Positions 23,049 through 32,492 are shown, counted from the stretch's first letter. The stretch: 64,000 nucleotides of DNA from Fundicoccus_A sp052115865 (GCF_052115865.1 NZ_JBQKME010000002.1:1-64000), one strand, 5' to 3'. Numbers and translations are program-made. Notes: a model not told the origin generated them from the sequence alone.

Positions 23049-25721
23049 CTACTCAACAACTTCTTCCGTTGTTTCTTCTTGTAGCATCTCTTGTAACTCT
23101 ATTGGGTACTCGATTGGCTGACTAGCTTGGTATTCATCCATTACTTCTACACCATAAATACTCGCAAAACTAAAGGGTTCAATCGGTTCAACTGAAAAGA
23201 GATTGCCTTCAGCATCAACACCTATTGGACGGTAACCCACAAATTCATTGAGATAATCATAAGTAAATGATGGAAGTTCACCAGCAGGCATATTGTCGAT
23301 CCAATAGAATAAATCAAAATAACTTGGATTCATTTCATTTACACCATATTCAACTGCATATGCTTGCGGATTTACACCAGTTGTACGACTAATTAAACTG
23401 ATGATTTCTCTAACATTAGCATCACTTTTCGCTTCTTGATAATGGTTTATGCGGCGAAGTGACTCATCTCTTAGATTTGACATTCCTTGTTCAAATGCTG
23501 GTTGACGACTTGCTTCCCATGTATTGAGTTCATATTGGAAGTTCAACCAACGCAGTTGATTAATAGCAGCTTTTTCATCTGGAGATAAGTTTGCTTGCAT
23601 CTCTTCTAAAACAAAAGTGTGTGATAGTAAGTCTTGCGTTAAGTCATTTAAACTGACTTTTTCAAAGAAACGATTGTACATAGCTTGAATGACCGGATGG
23701 TATACTTGTGTATCTGAGTAATCGCCCCAGTTGCTGGATAAAATGGTTTCATTATCTACAACAGCTTCTGTTGTCATTCCATTTAGAATATCTGACCAAG
23801 ATTGGTAGAAATCAGGTAAAACAATGGCTATTTCAGTTTCTTCTTCGACGGTTTCTTCCACTGACTCTTCTATCGATTCTTCTACGGTTTCTTCAATTAT
23901 TTCTTCAGTTGATTCATCTGTAATAACTTCTTCCTCAACAGTTTCTTCTACTAGACTTTCTTCTTCAATACTCTCTTCAGTCGATTCTTCCACTACTTCT
24001 GATTCCGACGGAACATCTTCAATTGACTCTTCTGACGGAAGCTCTTCAACTGGCTCTTCAACACTTTCTTCTATTGTCTCCGCAGACGCTTCTTCTTCAA
24101 TAACTGTTTCAGGCTGTTCGGATGGTTCTTCCTCAACGGTTGTGACATCAGAATTTTCATCGATGATGATTGGAACTTCATAAGCTTCCAAACTTTCAGA
24201 TGTTGGTACAGTGTATTCTTCAGGAATAGGTGCTTCGATGGCGTAATTTTCAACCGCAACACCATAGTGTTCTTCAAAATTATAGACTAAAGGTAAAATT
24301 TCTTGCGTCGCTAAATCCGTCACTTCAAGGGTATCTAAGTTAATTTGGTAACTTCCTATTAAGGTTTCTGGAACAAGCCAACTTTCAATAAAATTAACCG
24401 TTACGATGCGACCATCTTGAATTACATCCGCAATCGAATAAGCCTCAGAGGCTAAACCTGTAGCAGCAGAAATGCGTTGAATTATCTCATTAAAACTTGG
24501 TTCTTGTTGAATTTGGGCAGCTTGATTTAAATAGTAGGTGAGATAACTCTTATAGCTTGCCTTGTCTGCACTCTGTTGACTGGCTGCCTCTTGACGTTTC
24601 GCATCTGAATGAGCTGTCAGCTGGTAAATTAAGGTCCGAATATAATTCAAGCCTTCTAATTCAGCTTGTGATAGCTGTGGCATTAAGGTTTCAACAATAA
24701 AGGTATGTGAATAAATATTATGTAAGTCACCATCTTTTTGCATCAATGCATAGGTTTCATCCAAGAGTGCTTGAATGATAGGATGGTAGATATTTGTATC
24801 AGAGTAATCTGGTTTTTCCAAATTGAGTGCATCTTCGACTGTAAAACTACCTTCTTGTGATGCTAGAATTTCAGGCCAATTACTTCCAACCACACTTAAT
24901 TCTAACTGTTTAATCGTATCTTCATTTTGTGCAGCTTCCGTTTGTGAAAAATCACGGGCGAAATCCATCAATTCTGTTAATAATTCATTGCTGACACTCG
25001 CATCAATTTGGTGTTCTTGCAATTGATTAATAATAATCAAGTTAAGTTCTTGTTCATTAATTTCAACATTTTGATTGATTTGATTAATGATATTTATTTT
25101 AACGTCGGTGATAAATTGATTCGTCGAATAATCACTAATTGCAGTATTATTTTTAATCGAATCGATGATTTTAATTTCTTTATTCGCAACTTGAATATCT
25201 TTTGCTTGTAAAGCAGTACCTGACTCTTCTAATAAAGCATAGACACCCGCAAGCGCACCTTCACCCGTAACTTCCGTAACGGTTGCGATACGTAAGAGAA
25301 CATCTTTAGCACCCGCTGTTATTGCAGCGTTTTGATAAGTCGTAGCAGACACTAATGTGATATTTTGTGGTGTAACGATTTGAACTCTCACACCAAAACC
25401 TTCTGCTTGTGGTTGAATATAAGCACTTGAAAATACACCAGTATTTGCATCCGAACCATCATTTAAATAATGATTCACCATATTGCCATCCACTCTAATG
25501 GTATTTTCTGCAGTGATATCTTTGGCTCCCAAAAGTTGTTGAGTCATGGTTGCTTGTTCAGCGTTTAAACTTGCTCCTAAGGACATCTTACCTTCTCTTT
25601 GAATCGTTGTTTGTTCATTCGTAACCGCAAGTGCATGCGGGACATTCATGATAACAGGATAACTAATCGTTGAAAATAATAAGGATCCAACAGCTATTCT
25701 AACAAATATCTTTTTGGTCAC
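23049..25721 (-). CDS. secreted DUF1002 (YpuA-like) protein with duplicated domain and acidic linker
   Basis: This 890-residue exported protein has a signal peptide (ending ALA at about residue 32). A DUF1002-like region follows, with MSLGASLNAEQ near 46-56 and AKDVLLRIATVTEVTGEGALAG near 138. Then come two copies of an alpha-helical domain marked YSDT(N/Q)(I/V)YHP(I/V)IQA and (Y/L)SHTF(I/V)(V/L)E (near residues 305-440 and 665-800). Between them lies an extremely acidic Glu/Ser/Val/Thr linker of about 130 residues. No LPXTG or transmembrane anchor is seen at the C-terminus, which ends in EETTEEVVE. Translation starts at GTG after GAGAGGGG. Function is unknown; a surface-exposed or secreted role is inferred. 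Confidence 0.7.
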   Translation of the reverse strand: MTKKIFVRIAVGSLLFSTISYPVIMNVPHALAVTNEQTTIQREGKMSLGASLNAEQATMTQQLLGAKDITAENTIRVDGNMVNHYLNDGSDANTGVFSSAYIQPQAEGFGVRVQIVTPQNITLVSATTYQNAAITAGAKDVLLRIATVTEVTGEGALAGVYALLEESGTALQAKDIQVANKEIKIIDSIKNNTAISDYSTNQFITDVKINIINQINQNVEINEQELNLIIINQLQEHQIDASVSNELLTELMDFARDFSQTEAAQNEDTIKQLELSVVGSNWPEILASQEGSFTVEDALNLEKPDYSDTNIYHPIIQALLDETYALMQKDGDLHNIYSHTFIVETLMPQLSQAELEGLNYIRTLIYQLTAHSDAKRQEAASQQSADKASYKSYLTYYLNQAAQIQQEPSFNEIIQRISAATGLASEAYSIADVIQDGRIVTVNFIESWLVPETLIGSYQINLDTLEVTDLATQEILPLVYNFEEHYGVAVENYAIEAPIPEEYTVPTSESLEAYEVPIIIDENSDVTTVEEEPSEQPETVIEEEASAETIEESVEEPVEELPSEESIEDVPSESEVVEESTEESIEEESLVEETVEEEVITDESTEEIIEETVEESIEESVEETVEEETEIAIVLPDFYQSWSDILNGMTTEAVVDNETILSSNWGDYSDTQVYHPVIQAMYNRFFEKVSLNDLTQDLLSHTFVLEEMQANLSPDEKAAINQLRWLNFQYELNTWEASRQPAFEQGMSNLRDESLRRINHYQEAKSDANVREIISLISRTTGVNPQAYAVEYGVNEMNPSYFDLFYWIDNMPAGELPSFTYDYLNEFVGYRPIGVDAEGNLFSVEPIEPFSFASIYGVEVMDEYQASQPIEYPIELQEMLQEETTEEVVE
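23835..24150 (-). repeat. degenerate Glu-rich coding repeats (acidic linker)
   Basis: This stretch encodes irregular 6-9 residue units of the type ESxEE(S/T)(V/I)EE. At DNA level it is a purine-rich degenerate repeat (GAAGAA-type), which also creates spurious Ser-rich frames on the plus strand. Such tracts change length readily. Confidence 0.75.
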
Positions 25722-25833
25722 GTCAGTAAACCCCTCTCGAAATATTTACTTATAAAACAAGTGTAGCAAATATATATGAACTAAGGTATTGATTTGCTGT
25801 GAATAAAGTTTGAATTTTCTTAAAAAAACAAAA

Positions 25834-25858
25834 AAACAGTCCACGATTAGTGAACTGC
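25834..25858 (-). terminator. terminator of the first yitT
   Basis: The stem CAGTCCAC/GTGAACTG (one mismatch, 5-nt loop) is followed on the minus strand by TTTTTTTGTTTTTTT. Confidence 0.8.
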
Positions 25859-25882
25859 TTACAAATGCTCTATGATATTGCT

Positions 25883-26578
25883 TTAAATATTACTAACATT
25901 TTGCTTCATTGGTGCCATAGGTTTCATAGATTTAACCGCCTCAACTGCTTGCGTAGCTTTTTCAGAGCGGATAATTCTCAATTCTATTTGCCCAATTAGG
26001 AAAGAAGATACGAGTGTTGTAATAAATGAAAAAACTAAACGACTTGGCGCGATATAAATTAATGATAACAGTAAAACAGCGCCATCGGTTAGTAAGTAAG
26101 CTTTGGCAACAGAACATTTCAGATTTTTTGAAATAGCTAAAGCCAAAGCATCATCGCCACCTGCTGCTCCACCTTGCGTTACAACTAATCCACAGCCTAC
26201 ACCAATAAATATCCCACCTACAACAGCTGCTATCAGTGGATAATCGTATAGACTCATGATAATTGGACCTGTCCAAAGAAAGAACTTATAAAAAATAGCA
26301 AAGAAACTAGAAGCGATAATTGCCTTCTTTAAAAACGGCCAACCTAATATAGAAAACGCTAAAGCATAACAGACTAAATCGAATATAAGACTCATGATAG
26401 ACGGATCAAGGCCTAAAACCTTATTTGAAAATAAGACTAAGCCAATGACGCCACCTTCCGTTATTTTAGAAGGACCATGAACATTTACGAGACCAAACGC
26501 CATAATTAAACATCCCAAAGCAATAACAAATAACTCTTTTCTTGACTGCTTTATCTTGCTCAGCAACTTGCTTAGCAC
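25883..26578 (-). CDS. YitT-family membrane protein, short form
   Basis: This 231-residue protein has five or six membrane helices with the YitT landmarks ITEGGVIGLVLF and GGIFIGVGCGLVVTQGGAAGGDDALAL. It lacks the C-terminal DUF2179 domain found on the paralogue at 38450. Transport function in the family is unresolved. I take the start as GTG at 26578, seven bases after AGGAG; upstream in-frame ATGs at 26596 and 26626 have no such site. It is preceded by a structured leader ending in an intrinsic terminator, so expression is likely attenuated or the leader is a separate RNA. Confidence 0.82.
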   Translation of the reverse strand: MLSKLLSKIKQSRKELFVIALGCLIMAFGLVNVHGPSKITEGGVIGLVLFSNKVLGLDPSIMSLIFDLVCYALAFSILGWPFLKKAIIASSFFAIFYKFFLWTGPIIMSLYDYPLIAAVVGGIFIGVGCGLVVTQGGAAGGDDALALAISKNLKCSVAKAYLLTDGAVLLLSLIYIAPSRLVFSFITTLVSSFLIGQIELRIIRSEKATQAVEAVKSMKPMAPMKQNVSNI

Positions 26579-26622
26579 AATTTCACTCCTATTCATCATT
26601 TCGACAAGGAGTTCTCTACAAC

Positions 26623-26864
26623 GCAAAAAAGACTGCGGTCGTAGGAAACCCTCGTACTTTGCAATCTTATGATGGTAGTTGATGCTTTTTTGTTTGCTGA
26701 TTTTTTCTTATAAAAACTCTGAGCTTGCTATTATTCTTTTTAGCCTCCATAAACACCACATCAGGTATTTGCAAGGCTCTTTATCGAATAAGAGACATCA
26801 GATAAAAACTACAGGTTCAATGAACTCAGTAACCATCGAATTAAAATTCAACTACTATATTGTA
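26623..26864 (-). ncRNA. structured leader RNA / small RNA candidate upstream of yitT
   Basis: An extended -10 box (TGGTACAAT, minus strand, 26859-26864) begins a stretch of about 230 nt without a gene. GATGGTAGTT (26671-26680) can pair with AACT (26823-26826) and ACCATC (26832-26837) to close a domain of about 165 nt. Inside, AAACACCacatcaGGTATTT (26751-26770) and AGCCT/AGGCT (26742-26746/26774-26778) form a further arm. An imperfect hairpin with a T6 tail (26625-26668) follows, 45 nt before the yitT start. A closed rod plus terminator fits a riboswitch-like attenuator or an independent RNA such as 6S, but I recognise no family consensus. Confidence 0.45.
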
Positions 26865-26890
26865 CCACAATTTAGTGTGAACGTATAGCC

Positions 26891-27370
26891 TTATTTTAAA
26901 GCCGCTAAGGCTTCTGCAGTGTGAATTTCCATTTCTTTAATTTCAACATAGTCAAATTCGATTGGGTCATCTGTTTCACTAATATGTTGAATATTGGTCA
27001 TTTGGAAATACCAGCCCGTAAAGTCGTTAGCAATATTTGGGAATAAGGGTGTTAAAAATTCATCCAAAGTGATTAATGTCCCATTTTCACGATCTTCCAG
27101 TGTAAATTGAACATAACCATCGCCCCACTCTAATTTAATAAATTCATTCCGTCTTTTTTCAAGAATTTCCATTACTTCATTGGGTCCTTCTTCTCCCATA
27201 TCAAAAACAAGTTTTTCAACATCATCAATTAGTTGGTATGAAAGTTGAGGAAACCACTGAGATATCTTATTTGTAGCAATATATTCAAATACTACTTCCA
27301 AGTCCGCATGAATTATTTCAGTTATTTGTTGATAAAAACCATGCTCATCTTTATAAAATTGAACATCCAT
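26891..27370 (-). CDS. SRPBCC/AHSA1-family protein
   Basis: This 159-residue protein of the START-like SRPBCC fold has the family elements (ITEIIHADLEVVFEYIATNKISQWFPQLSY at the start, IKLEWGDGYVQFTLEDRENGTLITLDE in the middle and a C-terminal amphipathic helix). Such proteins bind hydrophobic ligands or act as co-chaperones (Aha1-like); no specific function can be given. The ATG at 27370 follows AGGAGG by seven bases, while an in-frame ATG at 27442 lacks support. It is transcribed alone, and the leader RNA candidate begins just after its stop. Confidence 0.75.
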   Translation of the reverse strand: MDVQFYKDEHGFYQQITEIIHADLEVVFEYIATNKISQWFPQLSYQLIDDVEKLVFDMGEEGPNEVMEILEKRRNEFIKLEWGDGYVQFTLEDRENGTLITLDEFLTPLFPNIANDFTGWYFQMTNIQHISETDDPIEFDYVEIKEMEIHTAEALAALK

Positions 27371-27607
27371 TTGTATTCCTCCTAGAATTTTTAAGACATG
27401 ACAAATTTTTGTTGAGCAATACAAATAATCCATACCACTCATTCATAGTATACAATTAAAATACTCAACATCATAATTTAACGATATATTCGGCCTTTTA
27501 GTAGATGATTTACATCGCGTTTTGATTGCTTCAGATTTTTACTTTCGCTATACTTACGGTATCAACAAAGGGATTTATTTAAAAAGGGATTAAAGGAGCT
27601 GTTAATC
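27371..27607. other. intergenic region between SRPBCC gene and zinc-ribbon pseudogene
   Basis: Divergent upstream regions. On the plus strand a reasonable promoter (TTGCTT, 17 bp, TATACT) precedes the zinc-ribbon frame. On the minus strand a small dyad (AGTAT...ATACT near 27449) lies ahead of the SRPBCC gene. No further gene is seen. Confidence 0.4.
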
Positions 27608-27847
27608 GTGATTGTATGGGGAACGAAAGGATATGCAACTGACTTAGGATCGACTTCCATTACTGCAGAATGTGCCAATTGTCATAATGTCGTTAATTTC
27701 CAAGCCCAAAAATGAGGACATAATTTTTCTTTGTTTTTTGTTCCGCTATTCAGTATAAAATCACAATATATTGTCCAATGTCCGGTATGCCAGCACGGAT
27801 TTGAAGTTAGTAAGGATAAATTAAGCGACTATCAAATTAACGGATAA
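27608..27847 (+). pseudogene. zinc-ribbon domain protein gene with in-frame TGA
   Basis: A GTG at 27608 with AAAGGAG nine bases upstream starts MIVWGTKGYATDLG, followed by CANC (Cys22, Cys25). The frame meets TGA at 27713-27715 (codon 36), then continues GHNFSLFFVPLFSIKS and QCPVCQHGFE (Cys58, Cys61) to a TAA at 27847. The two halves together make a complete 79-residue zinc-ribbon protein of a family widespread in Firmicutes. The stop falls where a tryptophan (TGG) would be usual, from memory of the family. A -35 TTGCTT and -10 TATACT 17 bp apart lie upstream (about 27527-27555). A G-to-A nonsense mutation or sequence error is most likely. Confidence 0.7.
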
Positions 27848-27863
27848 AAAGCCAAACAAATAT

Positions 27864-27901
27864 CGTAAGTATCTCTCTTAACGGATACTTACGATTTTTA
27901 T
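27864..27901. terminator. bidirectional terminator
   Basis: A perfect 10-bp stem, CGTAAGTATC/GATACTTACG, is followed by ATTTTTATTT. It serves the zinc-ribbon pseudogene and the dus gene. Confidence 0.88.
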
Positions 27902-27904
27902 TTA

Positions 27905-28894
27905 TTATTCATGATCACTTTCAAGTGGGTAAGCCATTTCAAACGCATGGAGTAATTCTCGCACTTGATTGGTTGACTCTGTCTCCATTAGTTGTAAACG
28001 TAAATCACTGGCTCCTCGAAACTCACGCACATAAATCTTAAAGAAACGACGAAGGGGTTTAAATAAGTTAGGATCGGTTTTGGTATATTGATCAAACAAA
28101 TCTAAATGAAAACGGAATAAGTCTAATAACTCGGTTCGTCCATGGTCTCGTCCTTCTTTTTCAAAAGCAAAGGGGTTATGAAATACTCCGCGCCCAATCA
28201 TCACACCATCGATTCCATATTTTTCAACTAGTTCCATCCCTACTTGACGGTTAGGGATATCCCCATTAATCGTTAATAACGTATTAGGAGCAATCGTATC
28301 TCTTAATTCTTTGATCTCAGAAATTAAGTCCCAATGGGCATCCACCTTACTCATTTCTACTTTTGTACGCAAATGAATGGAAAGATTAACAATATCTTGT
28401 TCAAATAAATGTCGCAACCATGTCCGCCATTCATTGATGTCGCGATGACCTAAACGTGTTTTAACACTGACAGGCAAGCCACCATCTTTAGCTGCATGAA
28501 TTAAATCTGCGGCAACTTCTGGACGTAGAATTAAACCGGCACCGCGACCATGTTTAAAAACATTAGGTGCAGGACAACCCATATTTAAGTCAATTCCATC
28601 AAATCCCATGTCAGCCATTCCACGACTCATCAGACTGAAATATTCTGGTTTATCACCCCAAATATGAGCAACAATAGGATGTTCATCCTCTGTGAAAGTT
28701 AATCGACCACGAACACTTTCGATGCCATCAGGATGACAATAACTTTCGCTATTCGTAAATTCTGTGAAAAAGACATCTGGCTTTCCAGCTTGGCTAATCA
28801 CATGTCTGAAAACCACATCCGTTACATCTTCCATGGGTGCTAATACAAAAAACGGCTTAGGTAAATTTTGCCAAAAATTCTTCACTTCTGTCAT
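27905..28894 (-). CDS. tRNA-dihydrouridine synthase
   Basis: This 329-residue flavoenzyme reduces uridines in tRNA D-loops. The N-terminal FVLAPMEDVTDVVFR, the catalytic cysteine in DLNMGCPAPNVFKHGRGAGL (near residue 105), VKTRLGH (near 145) and the late GVMIGRGVFHNPF are family hallmarks of the FMN-binding TIM barrel, with a helical C-terminal domain. Length is normal. Which of the DusA/B/C specificities applies cannot be told from sequence alone. It stands alone, upstream of the ABC exporter genes. Confidence 0.93.
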   Translation of the reverse strand: MTEVKNFWQNLPKPFFVLAPMEDVTDVVFRHVISQAGKPDVFFTEFTNSESYCHPDGIESVRGRLTFTEDEHPIVAHIWGDKPEYFSLMSRGMADMGFDGIDLNMGCPAPNVFKHGRGAGLILRPEVAADLIHAAKDGGLPVSVKTRLGHRDINEWRTWLRHLFEQDIVNLSIHLRTKVEMSKVDAHWDLISEIKELRDTIAPNTLLTINGDIPNRQVGMELVEKYGIDGVMIGRGVFHNPFAFEKEGRDHGRTELLDLFRFHLDLFDQYTKTDPNLFKPLRRFFKIYVREFRGASDLRLQLMETESTNQVRELLHAFEMAYPLESDHE

Positions 28895-29019
28895 GATCGA
28901 TTCCCTTCTTATACTTGATTCTTTACAGAAATCTTATTGTACCAAATTTATCGTTAAAATGAAAATAAGAATATCTTATTTAAAGACATTCTTATTCTTG
29001 AATTAAATCTTAGCGATAT

Positions 29020-29874
29020 TTATATTTCATAAATTTCACGATAGAGCTTTTCACTTCCGACCGTTTCACGATCAATGGATTGGATATGGACATCCAAACT
29101 ATTTAAATGTTTCATGACATCTTCTAACAATCCTGCTTTAATTCGCAATTGTTTTGGATTCACTTGTTGAATACCCGGTTGATTAGCACCAACGCTGACC
29201 GAGCGATCAACTGATAAGACATATTGGTCTTCTTCGAAATTTTGCAGTTGTTTATGGATGATTTTTCCTTGATTTAAGAAGAAAATTTTCTTTGTCATCC
29301 GATCAATCTCATCTAAATTATGGGATGACAGAATGACCGTTACATTATTTTCTTGATTTAACTTAATCATCAAATCACGAATACGAATTAAACTGGTTGG
29401 GTCTAATCCATTAAACGGCTCATCCAATAATAATACTTCAGGCTGATGAATAATTGCACAAGCAAATAACAAATGTTGCTTCATACCTAGGGAATACTCT
29501 TCAATTTTTTGATGTAAATAGCGATGATTCCCTACAAGCAGGCTAATCTCTTCAACTTTTGATATATCTAATTTGTGAGCATTCGCAATATAAGCTAAGT
29601 GGTCATAACCCGTTAGGTGCGGATATAAAACCGAATTATCTTGCATAAAACCAATCTTCCGGTACATATTAAAGTCTTGATTATCCACGTCTGCCATACT
29701 TACTTCACCCGCATCCGCTTTAATCAAGCCCATCATAATCGATAATAGGGTCGTTTTCCCTACCCCGTTTGGGCCAATTAAACCAACAATTTCACCGGTT
29801 GTTATATCAAAACTAATGTCATCGAGAATCACTTTATCTTTGTACTTTTTATTTAATTGGTTAACGTATATCAC
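29020..29874 (-). CDS. ABC transporter ATP-binding protein
   Basis: This 284-residue ATPase has Walker A GPNGVGKTT (near residue 35), the Q-loop in IGFMQD, the signature YSLGMKQHL, Walker B VLLLDEPFNGLD and the H-loop in SSHNLDE. A C-terminal extension of about 80 residues follows, as in ABC-2 type drug or bacteriocin exporters. The start is uncertain: GTG at 29874 fits the family N-terminus (VIYVNQLNKKY) and overlaps the permease by 14 bp. ATG at 29883 is possible but sits directly on the AGAAGGG site. It is coupled to the upstream permease, forming a two-gene exporter with unknown substrate. Confidence 0.88.
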   Translation of the reverse strand: MIYVNQLNKKYKDKVILDDISFDITTGEIVGLIGPNGVGKTTLLSIMMGLIKADAGEVSMADVDNQDFNMYRKIGFMQDNSVLYPHLTGYDHLAYIANAHKLDISKVEEISLLVGNHRYLHQKIEEYSLGMKQHLLFACAIIHQPEVLLLDEPFNGLDPTSLIRIRDLMIKLNQENNVTVILSSHNLDEIDRMTKKIFFLNQGKIIHKQLQNFEEDQYVLSVDRSVSVGANQPGIQQVNPKQLRIKAGLLEDVMKHLNSLDVHIQSIDRETVGSEKLYREIYEI

Positions 29875-32467
29875 GTTTCTCATCCCTTCTAACAAGTATT
29901 TTGTTTAGAAACTCTAAAGTAAGGCTATATAGGATAATGAGCCCAATTCCAATATAAGGATTTAGCCAAGTAAAATTTTGTGTAAAAGCAGTTGTCCCAG
30001 TGAGGATATCAGGGATATTTATATAATAAAAGGGTAAAAATTGCATCCAAGCTTGAGGATAAATAGTAACCAAACTATAACCACCAACTAATATGACGAC
30101 CGCAGCCGCTAACATGATCCAACGCTTCTTGATTAAGAGTGACATAAAATGCGTTAATTGATTAATAAACCACGTTAAGACAATCATCAACCCCACCCCT
30201 TCTAATAAATATCTCCATAATGGAACAATCATAAAATATTGTTTAAGTGATGGTATAGTAATATAAGGACTATCGGAACCCGCCTTATCTCCAATGACTT
30301 TAGCAATATAACGGACATATGGAAAATTCCAACTTCCCACTCCGTTGAGTAAGCTTCCCGTTAAGAAGACTAAGACAAAGGCTAGCAATACAATGACGAC
30401 TGAAATGGTTAAACTTGCATAATTTTTATGTGTAAATACCGTTTGCATTTTTAAAGGTAGGACTTTAATGAAACGGATCGTCCGATTATAATCCCACTCT
30501 TTCACATAATTTGTCATAAAGAAGACTGCGACAATAATCCAAATAAATATATACATTTGCTTATTAATAATATCAACCGCTAAATTTAATCCCGTTAAAT
30601 CATTATGTTCGAATTGACGTGCATTTAAATATTGTTCGAAATTATTAAAACTAATCCCCAGTGGCGGCTCATCTTCACCACTTCTTGGTGACTGCTCATA
30701 TTTAGGTAAAAGTTCCGTTTTATAAGGTCCTCCAGGCAACACAAAGCCGATATCATGGTCTTCCTTCCAATGGAATATCGCTTCATTAATAACAGCATTG
30801 GGAACAAATATATGATTAGACATCGGAATTGTAGTCGAGTGTACAAAACTCCCTTGGACTTGATTATTAGGATTGGTAACAAATACTCGGTCTGATTCTA
30901 ATAAACCTTTTTCATTCTCTAACCAAACATCATAATTTCCTGCTAGCGCTTCATTGACTTGTGCCAAGGTTTCTTCATATAGGGGAAACATTTGGTTATA
31001 GCTGTCTAACATAGTTTGATAACTTCTTTGTTCAACTTCAGACACATTATCAATGACCATCTCTAATAAGGCCGCATTTTCCAGCGCATCTTCATACTGA
31101 TTATTAATAATTGTTCCAAACATTTCAGTTTTTTCTATAAATTGATTACGGCGTACCAGTTGCTCCTGATAAGCTACGGTTCCCATATAAACAGTTAATA
31201 CAATTAAACCACTAATGGCATAAATAAAGGTATTATCACGTAAGAAGCTAATCCATTCATGTTTAACTAAAAAGCCTTTATTTAACTTTTGAATACCTTT
31301 GTAATGACGACTGCTTCGTGTACGACTAAACCAAGTTGGCAAGTAAATGACAAAATACCCAGCAATGAAACAAATGGCTAATGGTATCAGTAACAACATA
31401 GTGATTATTGTCGGAGAATGAATTTCGATAAAATATCGCGTATCCAGCCAAGCAAAAACATTCCATAATTGATAAAGATTTGGATTGCTTTGAACGATTA
31501 TTAATGCAATAATCGAAAGAAAACCAAGTAATAAAGTATTGTTTAACATATTCGACCAGAAAATAGAAATAATATAAACTAGGAATAAGGCAACAAAAGT
31601 GATTAAGACAAACAGCACAATTCTTAAACCTAATAACTGACCTAAGGTTAATTCATGTAAGCCAAAAATGGATTGCTTAGCCATTGGAAAACTAAGTTGC
31701 GTTGATAATGATAGATCATCAAATAGTAAGTGTAATAAATAGCTAGCTAATACTGCTGAACCAATGTAAACCAATAAAACGAATGCAAAAAAGAAAAATT
31801 TATTAATAAATACCTTACTCCGCTTAATTGGCTGAACTTTCGTAAAATAAAAGCGATTTGTAAAGGTTTCTTCTAGTAAAGGGATACCAAAAAAGAAAAT
31901 AAGTAAGAAAAGGACTGGTAGACTAAATAAAATATCAAAACTATTATTTAATACAAAAGCACTTAAGGTCGTTCGATTAGGATTTAAGACTCCTACATTA
32001 TTTTCAACTAACCAATCAATCTGACTTTTTTCTTCGTGTATATGATTCATGTCGATCGTCTCGGAAGGATGTCCTAGTTCATCCAATTCAATCAGAATTC
32101 CCCAAATATCCCTTTTAGCCTGGTTAACCGTGTCCCATCGTTCATAATAAGAATCCGCACTATAAATAAATCGAGCTCTTTCTCCTGCATTCATTAATTC
32201 ATCAATACGTAATTCTTCTTCAGTCGGTGGTAGTTCTTCTTGGTAAACCTCAATATTTAATAGACGATCAAAATAGTTCTGACTAATTCGCCAAGAAAAA
32301 TCTGCCCGTAACGAATTTGCAACTCGCATTTCTTGTGAACGCTTATTTTCAGGATTTAATTGATGAAAAGCCGTAAGCGAGCCTACAACCAGTAACGGTA
32401 CCAATAATAAAAATAACCAAACCTTTAGGTCTGAGAACTTCTTAAATTCAAACTTGAGTTGAAACAC
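29861..32467 (-). CDS. ABC-2 type permease, double-length
   Basis: This 868-residue membrane protein looks like two permease halves in one chain. Each half has one N-terminal helix (residues 14-35 and about 410-430), an extracytoplasmic segment of roughly 130-200 residues, then about five helices (175-395 and 635-860). With the downstream ATPase it would form an exporter (one permease chain with two ATPases). The GTG start at 32467 follows AAAGGAGG by six bases. Upstream lies an AT-rich imperfect dyad at 32493-32523. The usual GntR-type regulator gene of such modules is absent. Substrate unknown. Confidence 0.8.
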   Translation of the reverse strand: MFQLKFEFKKFSDLKVWLFLLLVPLLVVGSLTAFHQLNPENKRSQEMRVANSLRADFSWRISQNYFDRLLNIEVYQEELPPTEEELRIDELMNAGERARFIYSADSYYERWDTVNQAKRDIWGILIELDELGHPSETIDMNHIHEEKSQIDWLVENNVGVLNPNRTTLSAFVLNNSFDILFSLPVLFLLIFFFGIPLLEETFTNRFYFTKVQPIKRSKVFINKFFFFAFVLLVYIGSAVLASYLLHLLFDDLSLSTQLSFPMAKQSIFGLHELTLGQLLGLRIVLFVLITFVALFLVYIISIFWSNMLNNTLLLGFLSIIALIIVQSNPNLYQLWNVFAWLDTRYFIEIHSPTIITMLLLIPLAICFIAGYFVIYLPTWFSRTRSSRHYKGIQKLNKGFLVKHEWISFLRDNTFIYAISGLIVLTVYMGTVAYQEQLVRRNQFIEKTEMFGTIINNQYEDALENAALLEMVIDNVSEVEQRSYQTMLDSYNQMFPLYEETLAQVNEALAGNYDVWLENEKGLLESDRVFVTNPNNQVQGSFVHSTTIPMSNHIFVPNAVINEAIFHWKEDHDIGFVLPGGPYKTELLPKYEQSPRSGEDEPPLGISFNNFEQYLNARQFEHNDLTGLNLAVDIINKQMYIFIWIIVAVFFMTNYVKEWDYNRTIRFIKVLPLKMQTVFTHKNYASLTISVVIVLLAFVLVFLTGSLLNGVGSWNFPYVRYIAKVIGDKAGSDSPYITIPSLKQYFMIVPLWRYLLEGVGLMIVLTWFINQLTHFMSLLIKKRWIMLAAAVVILVGGYSLVTIYPQAWMQFLPFYYINIPDILTGTTAFTQNFTWLNPYIGIGLIILYSLTLEFLNKILVRRDEKRDIR

Positions 32468-32492
32468 AAGACTCCTCCTTTATTATAATTTT

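Noticed and set aside
23824..24183. Ser/Thr-rich plus-strand frame opposite the acidic linker
   Set aside because: It is the complement of the Glu-rich coding repeats, with no start signal of its own.
26623..26864. Firm naming of the yitT leader as 6S RNA
   Set aside because: The closed rod and terminator fit, but no conserved 6S sequence was recognised; left as an unclassified candidate.
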